Below, in pieces: positions 9,093 to 17,097 of a DNA stretch of 64,000 nucleotides; the first letter of the stretch is position 1, and every line of letters starts with the position of its first letter. A program made the translations under genes and the position numbers. This DNA is from Methylorubrum salsuginis. Its GTDB lineage: Bacteria; Pseudomonadota; Alphaproteobacteria; Rhizobiales; Beijerinckiaceae. The stretch spans positions 124,001-188,000 of the forward strand of contig NZ_FOSV01000007.1 in NCBI RefSeq assembly GCF_900114375.1, given 5' to 3'. The notes under the pieces are model-generated. The model saw only the letters and a list, made by a program, of their open reading frames with translations. It ran no database searches and was not told where the DNA came from.

Positions 9093-9905
9093 TCAGATGC
9101 CGGCCAGCCGCTCCGCCGCCAGCCGATGCAGCGCGATCGCCCCGGCGGTGGCGACATTCAGCGAATCGAAGCCCGGCGCCATGGCGATGCGGATGCGGCG
9201 CGCCCGGGCCATCACGCTCTCCGGCAGGCCCGGCCCCTCGGTGCCGAGCAGTAGCAGCGCGCGGGGCGGGGGCTCCAACGCCTCCAGCGTCTCGGCCCCG
9301 CCGGGCGTGAGCGCCAGCGGAGTGAGGCCGTGGCGCTCGGCGAGGTCGATGAGGGCGGTGCCGCTCGGCGCGCGGGCGAAGGGCACGGTCAGCGCCGCGC
9401 CGGCCGAGACACGGATCGCCTTGCGGTAGAGCGGATCACAGGTTTCGGCGTCGAGCAGCACCGCGTCGGCGCCGAAGGCGGCGGCGTTGCGAAACAGGCC
9501 GCCGACATTGTCGTGGTTGGTCAGCCCGACGAGTCCGAGAACGAGCGCCGGGGCAGGGGCCGGCGGGATCAGCGCGTCCGGCGCAGGGTCGGCGCCGCGC
9601 AGGCCCACCGCCAGCACGCCGCGGTGGATCGGAAAGCCCGTCACCGCGCTCATCACGTCCTTGCCGGCGAGGTAGACCGGCAGATCGTCATCTCGCAGGA
9701 ACGGCGCCAGACCGGGCCAGCGCTCGGGTGCCAGCAACACCGATTCGGCCCGGAACCGCGCGCCTCCGGAAAAGAGCAGCCGCAGGGTCACCTCGCCCTC
9801 GACGATGAAGCGGCCCTGGCGCCCCACGAGATCGCGCTCGCGCATCGCGCGGTAGGGCGCGAGGCGCGGATCCTCAGGATCGTCGAGGGAAATCGGCGCG
9901 GGCAA
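9093..9905 (-). CDS. TrmH/SpoU-family RNA 2'-O-methyltransferase
   Basis: A 270-residue SPOUT enzyme. It shows the three family motifs: LTNHDNVGGLFRNAAAFGAD, LLGTEGPGLP and SLNVATAGAIALHR, which build the trefoil-knot S-adenosylmethionine site. Its N-terminal part (about 1-100) looks like the substrate-binding extension of rRNA or tRNA methyltransferases. SpoU enzymes methylate ribose 2'-OH groups; the target nucleotide cannot be assigned. The MaoC gene upstream ends 4 bp before this start, so the two are probably cotranscribed. Confidence 0.9.
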   Translation of the reverse strand: MPAPISLDDPEDPRLAPYRAMRERDLVGRQGRFIVEGEVTLRLLFSGGARFRAESVLLAPERWPGLAPFLRDDDLPVYLAGKDVMSAVTGFPIHRGVLAVGLRGADPAPDALIPPAPAPALVLGLVGLTNHDNVGGLFRNAAAFGADAVLLDAETCDPLYRKAIRVSAGAALTVPFARAPSGTALIDLAERHGLTPLALTPGGAETLEALEPPPRALLLLGTEGPGLPESVMARARRIRIAMAPGFDSLNVATAGAIALHRLAAERLAGI

Positions 9906-9909
9906 ACGC

Positions 9910-10386
9910 TCAGGCCGGGCGGCCGCCGCCCATGCGCATGGCGAGCGGGTCCGCCTCCTCCTTCTTGGGCACTTTCACCAGGGCCTCGCCGTCGAGCACG
10001 ACCTCGGCACCGACGGAGCAGGTGCATTTCAGGCGGGCGCGGCGGCGTTCGGGGATCAGCTCGGCCACCTCGACCTTCACCTCAACGGTGTCGCCGATGC
10101 GCACCGGCGCGCGGAAATTCAGGGTCTGCGAGATGTAGACCGCGCCCGGCCCCGGCAGGCGGGTGCCGAGCACCGCCGAGATCAGGCCGGCGGTGTAGAG
10201 ACCGTGGGCGATGCGGGTGCCGAACGGGGTGCGGGCGGCGAAGTGCTCCGAGAGATGGATCGGGTTGCGGTCGCCGGTGATCTCGGCGAAGCCCACCACG
10301 TCGGAGGAGGAAATCTCCTTCATCAGGATCTCGGTCAGCCCGACTTCGAGATCCTCGAAATAGAGCACGCGCAGTTCGGGCAACAT
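9910..10386 (-). CDS. MaoC-family (R)-specific enoyl-CoA hydratase-like protein
   Basis: A 158-residue hot-dog-fold protein with the hydratase-2 motif: ITGDRNPIH followed by RIAHGLYTAGLIS, supplying the catalytic Asp and His. PhaJ-like members hydrate trans-2-enoyl-CoA to (R)-3-hydroxyacyl-CoA, feeding polyhydroxyalkanoate or fatty-acid pathways. I chose ATG at 10386 (MLPELRVLYFEDL), preceded by GGGGAGG at a suitable distance, rather than a further upstream start. The C-terminal tail is basic and glycine-rich. Substrate specificity is not readable. Confidence 0.85.
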   Translation of the reverse strand: MLPELRVLYFEDLEVGLTEILMKEISSSDVVGFAEITGDRNPIHLSEHFAARTPFGTRIAHGLYTAGLISAVLGTRLPGPGAVYISQTLNFRAPVRIGDTVEVKVEVAELIPERRRARLKCTCSVGAEVVLDGEALVKVPKKEEADPLAMRMGGGRPA

Positions 10387-10490
10387 CTGGAGCCTCCCCA
10401 AAGTCCGGCCATGGTCCGGAGAACCGCGCGACGGGTCGTGCGGCAAAGCTTTCGCCTCGCACAGCTGCGGGCGCAAATCCAGATGCCCGT

Positions 10491-11195
10491 ATGGCGGAGG
10501 CCACCCGCGCCGGTTCGCCCCCCTCGACAGCGGCCGGGCTCCGGGGCAAGCAGCGGCTCCTTCCGTCGCCCACGAGAAGCCGCCTCGTGCCTCGTCCGAT
10601 CCCCACGCCGTCCTTGCGCCCGGTCGTCGCCCGCGTGGCGGCGCTCAACCTCGGCTATTTCGGGGTCGAGATCACGGTGGCGCTGGCCATCGGCTCGGTG
10701 GCGCTGATCGCCGACAGCCTCGACTTCATGGAAGACGCGGCGATCAATCTGCTGATCTTCGCCGGCCTCGGCTGGAGCCTGCGCAACCGGGCGCGGCTGG
10801 GCACGGCCCTCGCCTTCATCATCCTCATGCCCGGCCTCGCCACGGCTTACGCGGCCTACGAGAAATTCGCGGACTTTTCCGCCCCCGCCCCCCTGCCCCT
10901 CACACTCACCGGGCTGGGGGCGCTGCTGGTCAACCTCACCTGCGCCCTGATGCTCGCCCGCCACCGCGACGGCCATGGCAGCCTGACGAAGGCCGCCTAC
11001 CTCTCGGCCCGCAACGACGTGGCCGCCAATATCGCGATCATCGTGGCGGGCCTCATCACCGCCGCGACCCTCTCGCCTTGGCCCGACCTCGTCGCCGGCC
11101 TCGGTATCGCCGTGCTGAATGCGGATGCCGCCTTCGACATCCTCAAGGCCGCCCGCCGCGAGCGGCAGGCCGCTGCGATCGAGCCTCGCGCCTGA
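10491..11195 (+). CDS. Cation diffusion facilitator-like membrane protein
   Basis: A 234-residue protein with six hydrophobic segments. The ALIADSLDFMEDA segment and the later SARNDVAANIAII segment correspond to the metal-site helices II and V of CDF transporters (Asp-rich pairs). CDF proteins export Zn, Co, Cd or Fe/Mn against protons. It lacks the long cytoplasmic C-terminal domain. The true start may be the GTG at 10587 (MPRPIPTPS), since the first 32 residues are low-complexity and hydrophilic. It is divergent from the MaoC gene. Confidence 0.75.
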   Translation: MAEATRAGSPPSTAAGLRGKQRLLPSPTRSRLVPRPIPTPSLRPVVARVAALNLGYFGVEITVALAIGSVALIADSLDFMEDAAINLLIFAGLGWSLRNRARLGTALAFIILMPGLATAYAAYEKFADFSAPAPLPLTLTGLGALLVNLTCALMLARHRDGHGSLTKAAYLSARNDVAANIAIIVAGLITAATLSPWPDLVAGLGIAVLNADAAFDILKAARRERQAAAIEPRA

Positions 11196-11215
11196 CCTCT
11201 TCGACGGACCGTTTC

Positions 11216-12064
11216 GTGCTGCGCCTCTTCCCCCTCTCCGACCTCCACCTCGAACGCCGCCGGCCCGAGGCGATCCCGCGGCCCACCGTGCCCTTCGACG
11301 TGCTGGTCTGCGCCGGAGACCTGCACGAGGGCCATCCCGAGAGGGGCGTGGACTTCCTCGTCGCGCTCGCCGAGGGCCGGCCGATCGTGCTGGTGCCGGG
11401 CAATCACGAGCATTACGCGCCGACCGGGGACGAGCGCACCGCGCCGGAACTGCTCGCCGCCCTCGAACGCGCCGTCGCCGCGCGCAACGGGGAGGGGGCG
11501 CGCATCCACCTGCTGCAGGGCGGTCAGGCGACGGTGATCGAGGGCGTGCGCTTCGTCGGCACGACGCTGTGGAGCGACTGGTCGCTCGCCGGCCGCTGGC
11601 TCACCGCCGACACGCCCGAGCGCCCCGCCGACCCGGTCGCCTATGCCGCCGCGCGGATGACCGATCCGGTCACCGGCTCGCGGGAATACCGCGGCTCGAT
11701 CCGGAAAGCGGACCGGACGGCGTGGTCGCCCGAAGACGCCATGGCGGCGCACAGGGCCGAGAAGGCGGCCTTCCTCGAAGGGCTCGGCGCGCCCCATGCC
11801 GGCCCGACGGTGGCGGTCACGCACCATCCCCCGAGCCCGCTCGCGGCGGATGCCTTTCGCGACGCGCCGGGCGTGCCCTGGTGGGTGCCGGCCTTCTACG
11901 CCACGACCGTGCTCGACGATCTTGCCGAAGGCGAGCGGCCCGACCTCTGGTTCTCGGGCCATTTCCACGCGGGACACGACATGCGGATCGGGCGCACGCG
12001 CTGGATCGCCAACCCGGTCGAGGGGAAAACGTTTCGCGACGACGTCATCGCCGAGGTCGGCTGA
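11216..12064 (+). CDS. Calcineurin-like metallophosphoesterase
   Basis: A 282-residue protein with the metal-ligand motifs of the superfamily in order: SDLHLE, CAGDLHEG, PGNHEHYA, VTHHPPS and GHFHAGHD. These coordinate a di-metal centre that hydrolyses phosphomonoesters or diesters. I chose GTG at 11216 so that the protein begins MLRLFPLSDLHLE; the longer frame runs back into the CDF gene without similarity. The neighbouring CDF gene stops 21 bp upstream, so cotranscription is likely. The substrate is unknown. Confidence 0.85.
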   Translation: MLRLFPLSDLHLERRRPEAIPRPTVPFDVLVCAGDLHEGHPERGVDFLVALAEGRPIVLVPGNHEHYAPTGDERTAPELLAALERAVAARNGEGARIHLLQGGQATVIEGVRFVGTTLWSDWSLAGRWLTADTPERPADPVAYAAARMTDPVTGSREYRGSIRKADRTAWSPEDAMAAHRAEKAAFLEGLGAPHAGPTVAVTHHPPSPLAADAFRDAPGVPWWVPAFYATTVLDDLAEGERPDLWFSGHFHAGHDMRIGRTRWIANPVEGKTFRDDVIAEVG

Positions 12065-12143
12065 AACCCGGATGCCGTTCCGCGCGTAGGGTTCTCCGGC
12101 CCGCTCTTGCAGGCCGCAACGACAGGAACCCGGAGATCGTCCC

Positions 12144-12365
12144 GTGAACGCCTTCATCGCCGTCGTCCTCGTCTGCGCCAATTCCGTGCCGCAGGAGGCC
12201 TGCACCGACGACCGGGCGAGCGAGGTGCGCAAGGTGCGCGTCGCCAACGAACTCGGCTGCACCAACGGCTGGCAGGAGATTATCGCCCGCACCGATCTGC
12301 GCGACGAGGTCGGCAAGACGAGCTACCTCAAGACCGAGTGCCGCCGGGTGAAGGAAGCGCAGTAG
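12144..12365 (+). CDS. Small hypothetical protein with N-terminal hydrophobic segment
   Basis: A 73-residue protein. Residues 1-14 (MNAFIAVVLVCANS) are hydrophobic and may act as a short signal or anchor; four cysteines (positions 12, 20, 39, 66) could form disulfides in the periplasm. It starts 79 bp after the phosphoesterase stop. No family is recognised. The coding assignment rests on codon-position GC bias and a protein-like composition, not on a known domain. Confidence 0.6.
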   Translation: MNAFIAVVLVCANSVPQEACTDDRASEVRKVRVANELGCTNGWQEIIARTDLRDEVGKTSYLKTECRRVKEAQ

Positions 12366-12538
12366 GTTTCGCAGGGCCAGCACTCGCGGCGACGGTCCGG
12401 CTGCCGGCCTCGAGCGACCGGCCAAACGGCCGCTCCTTCCGCGAGCGATCGGGGTATCGGTCGCCTCCGACAAAGAATCTGCTATTCAGGCGCTCACGGC
12501 CCCGTGTGGCCGATCCGATCGTGCCGTTCGAGAGTGAG

Positions 12539-13690
12539 ATGCGCCCGAAGTCCGGTTCCGGCCTTGCCGCCATGCCCGCCGTTCTCGGGCTGCTGGCTGC
12601 CCTCGCCGCCGCGCCGGCGCAGGCCGCCACGCCGCCGGCGCAACCAGCGGAGGGGCCGGGCGGGGTCGGCGACAAAACCGCGACGATCGCCAAGCGGGCG
12701 GTCGGCAAGGCGAGCGCCGCCTCCTTCGTGTTCCACAAGGCCGGTCCCGCCCCCTCGGGCGGACGGCCGGTGGCGGTGTTTCTCCATGCCTGGGGCGCGC
12801 CCAATCCGCAGGCCTACGGCGCCTGGATCGATCATCTCGCCCGCAACGACTGGCTGGTGCTGTTCCCCCGCTTCCAGGAGGTGAACCGCACAAAGCCCTC
12901 CGATGCCCCGGCCATCGCGGCGCGCCTCGTGAAATCCGCGCTCGCCGACCTCGCCAACGATGCGGATGCCAAGCCCGACACCGGCCGGATCGCCCTGATC
13001 GGCCATCTGGCCGGCGCGCCGCTCGCCGCCCACATCGCGGCCGAGGCCGCGCAGAACGGCCTGCCCGCCCCGAAACTGGTCTTCGCGGTGATGCCCGGCG
13101 GCATCGCCCGGGACGCCAAGTCCCGCGGCATCCCGCTGGGGGAGCTGAACACCATCGATCCCGGCACGATGCTGGTCACGATGATCGGCGACAAGGATGC
13201 ACGGGCCGCCGACGCCGCCGCCCGAAAGATCTTACGCGACGCGACCTCCGTGCCCTCGGAGCGCAAGCTGTTCGTGCGGGCGCTCTCGGACGATCACGGC
13301 TTCCCGGCGCTCACCGCGACCCTCGCGGCGCCCGCGGGGCTCGACGCGGCCTACGATTCGGGGGCGATCAAACTGCCCCCGGACCCGCCCGGCGAGAAGC
13401 CGCCGCCGTTCCGCTGGTCGGCCGACATGGCGCTGTCGGGCGAACAAACCCAGCTCGTCGCGCAGATCAACAACGCGCGCGCCGACAGCCTCGACTTCCT
13501 GGCCTTCTGGCGCAGCTTCGACATGGCGGCGGCCGCCGCCTTCACGGGCAAGGACGCCGCCAGCCTCAAGGCCAACCCGGCCTTCAGCGACATGCAGCGC
13601 TGGAGCGACGGCTGGCCGGTGAAGCGCCTCGGCGTCGAGGTGCCCAAACCCCACGCGCCCCCGAGCCCCGACGCCGCCGCGCGGCGCTGA
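12539..13690 (+). CDS. Secreted alpha/beta-hydrolase-like protein lacking the nucleophile serine
   Basis: A 383-residue protein with a signal peptide ending near PAQAA (about residue 29), then an alpha/beta-hydrolase pattern: VAVFLHAWGAPNPQAYGAWIDHLARN, the nucleophile-elbow region IALIGHLAGAPLAA, and a possible catalytic His in DDHGFPAL. The elbow reads GHLAG instead of GHSxG: the codon is CTG, so the nucleophile Ser is Leu. It may be a non-catalytic binding protein or use another chemistry. I chose ATG at 12539 because it gives the signal peptide. No operon partners are clear. Confidence 0.75.
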   Translation: MRPKSGSGLAAMPAVLGLLAALAAAPAQAATPPAQPAEGPGGVGDKTATIAKRAVGKASAASFVFHKAGPAPSGGRPVAVFLHAWGAPNPQAYGAWIDHLARNDWLVLFPRFQEVNRTKPSDAPAIAARLVKSALADLANDADAKPDTGRIALIGHLAGAPLAAHIAAEAAQNGLPAPKLVFAVMPGGIARDAKSRGIPLGELNTIDPGTMLVTMIGDKDARAADAAARKILRDATSVPSERKLFVRALSDDHGFPALTATLAAPAGLDAAYDSGAIKLPPDPPGEKPPPFRWSADMALSGEQTQLVAQINNARADSLDFLAFWRSFDMAAAAAFTGKDAASLKANPAFSDMQRWSDGWPVKRLGVEVPKPHAPPSPDAAARR

Positions 13691-13724
13691 TCCATTCCTA
13701 TCGCAAACGAGTTCCTGGTTGCCG

Positions 13725-14336
13725 ATGAAGCTGTTCCACTCGCACTCCTCGCCCTTCGTCCGGAAGGTGATGGTGGTCGCCCACGAACTCAGGGTGGCCG
13801 AGCGCATCGAGTTGCTGCCGAGCAAGGTCCATCCGGTCGAGCGTGACCGCTCGGTGCTGGCGCAGCATCCGCTCGCCCAGGTGCCGACGCTGATCGACGA
13901 CGAGGGCCGGGCGCTCGCCGACAGCCGGGTGATCTGCGAGTATCTCGACGCGTTCGCCGACGGCAGCCTGTTTCCCCGCGAGGGCGCGGCGCGCTGGCGG
14001 GCGCTCAACGAGCAATCGGCTGCCGACGGCGTGCTCGATGCCGCCCTGCTGATCCGCTACGAGCTGACCGCCCGGCCGGAATCCGAGCGCTCCGCCGCCT
14101 GGATCAAGGGCCAGAGCGCCAAGATCGAGACCACCTTGGCGTGGTTCGAGGAGCGGGCCGGGGAGCTGGGCGGGCGCGTCGACATCGGCACCATCGCGCT
14201 GGCCTGCGCGCTCGGCTACCTCGACCTGCGCTTCTCCGACATCGCGTGGCGCGACGACGCCCCGGAACTGGCCGCATGGTTCGCGACCTTCGAAGAGCGC
14301 CCCTCGATGGTGGCGACCCGCCCGCCCGCAGGCTAG
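13725..14336 (+). CDS. Glutathione S-transferase family protein
   Basis: A 203-residue protein beginning MKLFHSHSSPFVRKVMVV, the thioredoxin-fold N-terminus of GSTs with a Ser/Pro motif at the glutathione site. The conserved QVPTLIDDEG (cis-Pro) and ADSRVICEYLD (glutathione-binding Ser) follow, then an all-helical C-terminal domain. GSTs conjugate glutathione to electrophiles or reduce disulfides. A TTG two codons upstream is an alternative start. The stop codon TAG lies at the edge of a dispersed repeat copy. Confidence 0.9.
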   Translation: MKLFHSHSSPFVRKVMVVAHELRVAERIELLPSKVHPVERDRSVLAQHPLAQVPTLIDDEGRALADSRVICEYLDAFADGSLFPREGAARWRALNEQSAADGVLDAALLIRYELTARPESERSAAWIKGQSAKIETTLAWFEERAGELGGRVDIGTIALACALGYLDLRFSDIAWRDDAPELAAWFATFEERPSMVATRPPAG

Positions 14337-14434
14337 AGGATCGTTCTGGATATCGGATCCAGGACGACCCTCTCCGTGATTGTGCCGCATCGGCTTTGTC
14401 CGAAAGCCGGTTCCCACCTTTCGGGCCGATGCTC
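14336..14434 (+). repeat. Two-hairpin dispersed repeat, family 1, copy A
   Basis: A 99-bp element starting at the last base of the GST stop codon. The first stem pairs GAGGATCGTTCTGGAT with ATCCAGGACGACCCTC around ATCGG. The second part has an outer stem GCATCGGC / GCCGATGC enclosing CCGAAAG / CTTTCGG. It matches copies at 15586-15685 and 37885-37983. May act as a terminator or mRNA-stabilising structure for the GST gene. Confidence 0.85.
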
Positions 14435-14517
14435 AAAGGCGGGGTGATGCGCGGCGGCAACGGCGAATCCGGCCCGGCCCTTGCTAAGCTTTGCCGGCTC
14501 TCGCCGGACGCTTCGTC

Positions 14518-14730
14518 ATGCCCGATTTCGTCGCCGCCCTGTTCGCCTCCGCCCTGTTCTGCCTCGCGCTGCTGGCCCTCAACGCCCTGACCCGCCTGGC
14601 CCTCCAGGCGCATCTCGCGCCGGATGGCTTCGCGGAGGGCGGGTTCCTGCAATATGGCGGCGCCCTGGTCCTGGCTGGCGCCGCCTACCGCCGGGCGGTT
14701 CGGCCCCGCGGCGCCCTCGACAGGGAGTGA
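14518..14730 (+). CDS. Small membrane protein, hypothetical
   Basis: A 70-residue product. Residues 4-25 (FVAALFASALFCLALLALNALT) form a strong transmembrane helix and residues 47-60 a weaker hydrophobic segment, ending in a basic tail. No family is recognised. An ATG at 14518 was chosen over an upstream start because the hydrophobic helix then begins near the N-terminus. It lies just after the family 1 repeat, so it likely has its own promoter. Confidence 0.5.
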   Translation: MPDFVAALFASALFCLALLALNALTRLALQAHLAPDGFAEGGFLQYGGALVLAGAAYRRAVRPRGALDRE

Positions 14731-14758
14731 CCGCGACGCCGGTTCGGGCCCCCGAGAG

Positions 14759-14780
14759 AAATGTACGGAAAGTTACATTT
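14759..14780. promoter_or_regulatory. Perfect 7-bp inverted repeat, AT-rich
   Basis: AAATGTA (14759-14765) and TACATTT (14774-14780) are separated by 8 bp and followed by TTTCCC. It is a local low-GC patch in a GC-rich context. It could be a weak terminator for the gene ending at 14730 or an operator for the small gene starting at 14846; the sequence does not decide. Confidence 0.4.
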
Positions 14781-14845
14781 TTCCCGGCACAAGCGGGCTC
14801 CCGGCACGTTCCTTCAAGACATTCACGAACCTGTGAGGTTCCGAA

Positions 14846-15085
14846 ATGTCAGATCAAGCCATGCCTTTCACGATCTCCGCCGCCCTGCACGGGATGCCGC
14901 GAACGGCGACCCGTTGCAATCCGGCGAGCGCCATATGCCTCGCCGACGATTGGGCCGAGGATGGATGTTCGGACATCCGGATCTCGGACCGGGAGGGCAT
15001 CCCGCAATCCCTCGCTTCCTTCAGGTCCAAGCTGCCGTTGCGCAGGCGGATCGAGCGGCGCCGGCTCGGGCTCTGGATGCCCTGA
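14846..15085 (+). CDS. Small hypothetical protein
   Basis: A possible 79-residue protein starting MSDQAMPFTISAALHGMP, ending in an arginine-rich segment (RRRIERRRLGLWMP). A purine-rich GTGAGG lies about 10 bp before the ATG. The C-terminal basic pattern resembles the tail of DUF1127-like small proteins, but the match is too short to assign. It converges on the DUF6894 gene at 15106. Coding status is uncertain. Confidence 0.45.
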   Translation: MSDQAMPFTISAALHGMPRTATRCNPASAICLADDWAEDGCSDIRISDREGIPQSLASFRSKLPLRRRIERRRLGLWMP

Positions 15086-15105
15086 CGCCGAACAGTCCCG
15101 ACGAC

Positions 15106-15360
15106 CTATGTCCTGACGGAGCCGCCGACCGCGGCGGCACGCGTCACCACGAAGTCGAGCCGGAACAGGATCAGGCCCTGAGCGTCGGTGACCTCCATGC
15201 GCCATTCCTCGCCCAGCGAGACGAGGTCGGCCTCGTCCTCGAAGAACTGCCCGGTGAGCCGGACCGCCATGCGCCGCGCCTGGGCGACGTCGGCGAGTTC
15301 GATCCCGTCCGTGTCGATGATCGAGCGGCCGTCATGAATGTGGAAATGGTATCGCGGCAT
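15106..15360 (-). CDS. DUF6894-type small protein
   Basis: An 84-residue protein starting MPRYHFHIHDGRSIIDTDGIELAD, the signature of a small family frequent in Rhizobiales, often in many copies per genome. Function unknown. I placed the start at the MPRY methionine (15360) because family members begin there, although an upstream in-frame ATG extends the frame by 20 residues. The C-terminal half has the usual ...FRLDFVVTRA ending. It is monocistronic as far as can be seen. Confidence 0.8.
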   Translation of the reverse strand: MPRYHFHIHDGRSIIDTDGIELADVAQARRMAVRLTGQFFEDEADLVSLGEEWRMEVTDAQGLILFRLDFVVTRAAAVGGSVRT

Positions 15361-15519
15361 CGCGCGCAAGGATCCCGGAGCGTCTGAGGCGGGAGCGCGC
15401 AGGCTCTCACTCACAGGCATGCCGAGCCTTGATCCTGCGATTGTCCTCTATCGTACAGAACCGTCCGCCGATCCGCTGTCACCTTTGATGGGTCGGCCCC
15501 CTCGTCCACCGAGCCGACG

Positions 15520-15552
15520 AAAAAGGCGTGCCCCGCTTCCGGGACACGCCTT
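15520..15552 (-). terminator. Intrinsic terminator downstream of the amidinotransferase gene
   Basis: On the minus strand the stem GGCGTGTCCCG / CGGGGCACGCC (one mismatch, loop of four) is followed by five T residues, a textbook intrinsic terminator. It lies 130 bp beyond the amidinotransferase stop, after the family 1 repeat, so it would end that transcript. Confidence 0.75.
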
Positions 15553-15585
15553 TCGCGACCGTTCGCGCCGCGAGGCGAGCGGCTA

Positions 15586-15685
15586 AAGCATCGTCCCGGA
15601 TATCGGATCCGGGACGATGCTCTCCGTTATCGTGCCGCATCGGCTTTCTTCCGAAAGCCGGTCCCCACCTTTCGGGCCGATGCTC
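15586..15685 (-). repeat. Two-hairpin dispersed repeat, family 1, copy B
   Basis: A 100-bp element with a perfect 14-bp stem GCATCGTCCCGGAT / ATCCGGGACGATGC around ATCGG, a ~30-bp linker, then GCATCGGC / GCCGATGC enclosing CCGAAAG / CTTTCGG. It ends exactly where the amidinotransferase stop codon begins (cta at 15685-15687). Compared with copy C the first stem carries compensatory changes (GCATCG/CGATGC versus GGATCG/CGATCC). Confidence 0.9.
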
Positions 15686-16908
15686 TAAAAGTAAGACTTC
15701 AGCACGCCGCGACGGCGCACGTCGAGCGTGGCGCAGTGGAACGAACCGCCGAACGGGCCGTAGCTGAGGAACGGCGCCGGGATCGGGTCGAAGCCCCAGT
15801 CCTTCAGCGCCTTGATCAGGGTCGGCTGGCTCTGATCGACGACGATCTTCTTCTCGTCGATGGCGAGCACGTTGATCGAGGTCCAGGGCGAGCACATCGA
15901 GATCTTGCTCATGAAGCCCGAGACGGGGTCGGGGCGCGGCGCGATCAGCACGTCCCACTTCTTGAGCACGGCCGGCAGCTTCTCGACGTCGATGTAGTCG
16001 GGATTGACCAGCACCTTGCCCGGCGCCAGCGGCATGAACGACGAATCGATGTGCATCGGCTGCGGGCAGCGGCTCTCGATCTCGTGGATGCGGAAGCCGG
16101 GGCCGAGATGGCGGCGCAGCCACTCGATGCCCATCAGGTTGGTCACGTTCGAGCGCGTCACGAACAGGTCGCGGCCGCAGCGCACGAAGTCGGCGGCGTC
16201 GAACACCGGCTCGAACTCGTTGACCGTGAACTGCATCGGCTCGCCGGCCTTCAGGTTCGGCACCCGGTAGTCGTAGTTGTAGAGGTCGTCGGTCAGCTGC
16301 GGACGCGGCGCCGAGGTCCAGCGCGCGCCGGCGCGGAAATACTCCTTGAAGAGCGAGCGGTAGGCGTCGCCCTCGAAGTAGCGCGAGCGCCAGCACATCG
16401 GGCTCTCGATGATCTCGTCGCCGATGACGAGGTACGGGTCGCGCGGGCAGGCGACGCAGAAGCCCCGCGAGGTCCAGCGCGGCGCCTTGAACTTCTTCGA
16501 GAAGTCGACCGTGTCGGGGCGGCGCACCTTCACGCCTTCGCCCGCCAGGATGTTGATGAAGTTGTCCAGCTCCTGTTGAGCCAGCTTCTTCATGAACTTC
16601 GGGTATTTCCAGCCGGAGGCGAAGCGGTAGAACGGCTGGGCCGCCCGCGGCAGGTTGAAGATCACGGTGAGGTGGTGGGTCGGGATCGTGGCGCCGTCGA
16701 GCGAGCCGACGATCACTTCCTCCAGCGGGTCCCACTCGTTCCAGGCCATCACCGGGCTGCGGGGGGCCGGAACACCACCTTGCACACCACCCTGCGCGTT
16801 CTGACCGGCATAGCCCCGCGTCGACGGGTCGTCGATCAGGGCGGATTCCGCCGTGATCTGCGGCTCGCGATCCATTCTCGGCTCCATAGAAGCGGCGTCC
16901 GGCGACAA
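15685..16908 (-). CDS. AGAT-type amidinotransferase; candidate hopanoid cyclitol guanidinylase
   Basis: A 407-residue protein. It shows the glycine amidinotransferase signatures: FDAADFVRCGRDLF (residues 236-249, catalytic Asp), PMHIDSSFMPL (His286) and GGSFHCATLDVRRRG near the C-terminus (Cys392). These enzymes move the amidino group from arginine to an amine through a Cys-bound intermediate, releasing ornithine. The gene is divergent from hpnL and abuts the hopanoid operon. I infer that it converts the amino group of the bacteriohopanetetrol cyclitol ether into the guanidine form known from Methylobacterium. A creatine-like or inosamine substrate is the alternative. Starts at Met8 or Met12 are possible, since the first ~50 residues are low-complexity. 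Confidence 0.9.
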   Translation of the reverse strand: MSPDAASMEPRMDREPQITAESALIDDPSTRGYAGQNAQGGVQGGVPAPRSPVMAWNEWDPLEEVIVGSLDGATIPTHHLTVIFNLPRAAQPFYRFASGWKYPKFMKKLAQQELDNFINILAGEGVKVRRPDTVDFSKKFKAPRWTSRGFCVACPRDPYLVIGDEIIESPMCWRSRYFEGDAYRSLFKEYFRAGARWTSAPRPQLTDDLYNYDYRVPNLKAGEPMQFTVNEFEPVFDAADFVRCGRDLFVTRSNVTNLMGIEWLRRHLGPGFRIHEIESRCPQPMHIDSSFMPLAPGKVLVNPDYIDVEKLPAVLKKWDVLIAPRPDPVSGFMSKISMCSPWTSINVLAIDEKKIVVDQSQPTLIKALKDWGFDPIPAPFLSYGPFGGSFHCATLDVRRRGVLKSYF

Positions 16909-17097
16909 TCGTCGCTGATGTCCACCGCGGGCGCCGCTTTGCTCCCCGGTGTGTCAATCGGGTGATAGACAGGGCAGGGTAAAGCTGCAACCTGCCCAGA
17001 CCCTTCCCGCTGCCGCCACGCTTTCGAAGTCCGGGCGCGGTGGGATTTCGACAACACAAGCCCCTCGACGAAGATCCGCGAAGGTCGAAAGAGGCTG
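16909..17097. promoter_or_regulatory. Divergent intergenic region between amidinotransferase and hpnL
   Basis: 189 bp separate the starts of two divergently transcribed units, so promoters for both must lie here or within it. I cannot assign -35/-10 boxes with confidence. Shared regulation of the amidinotransferase and the hopanoid operon through this region is an inference from layout. Confidence 0.5.

Noticed and set aside
15685..16908. Considered an arginine deiminase assignment for the amidinotransferase-like gene
   Set aside because: The FDAAD, PMHID and GGSFHC motifs with the DVRRRG tail match AGAT rather than deiminases.
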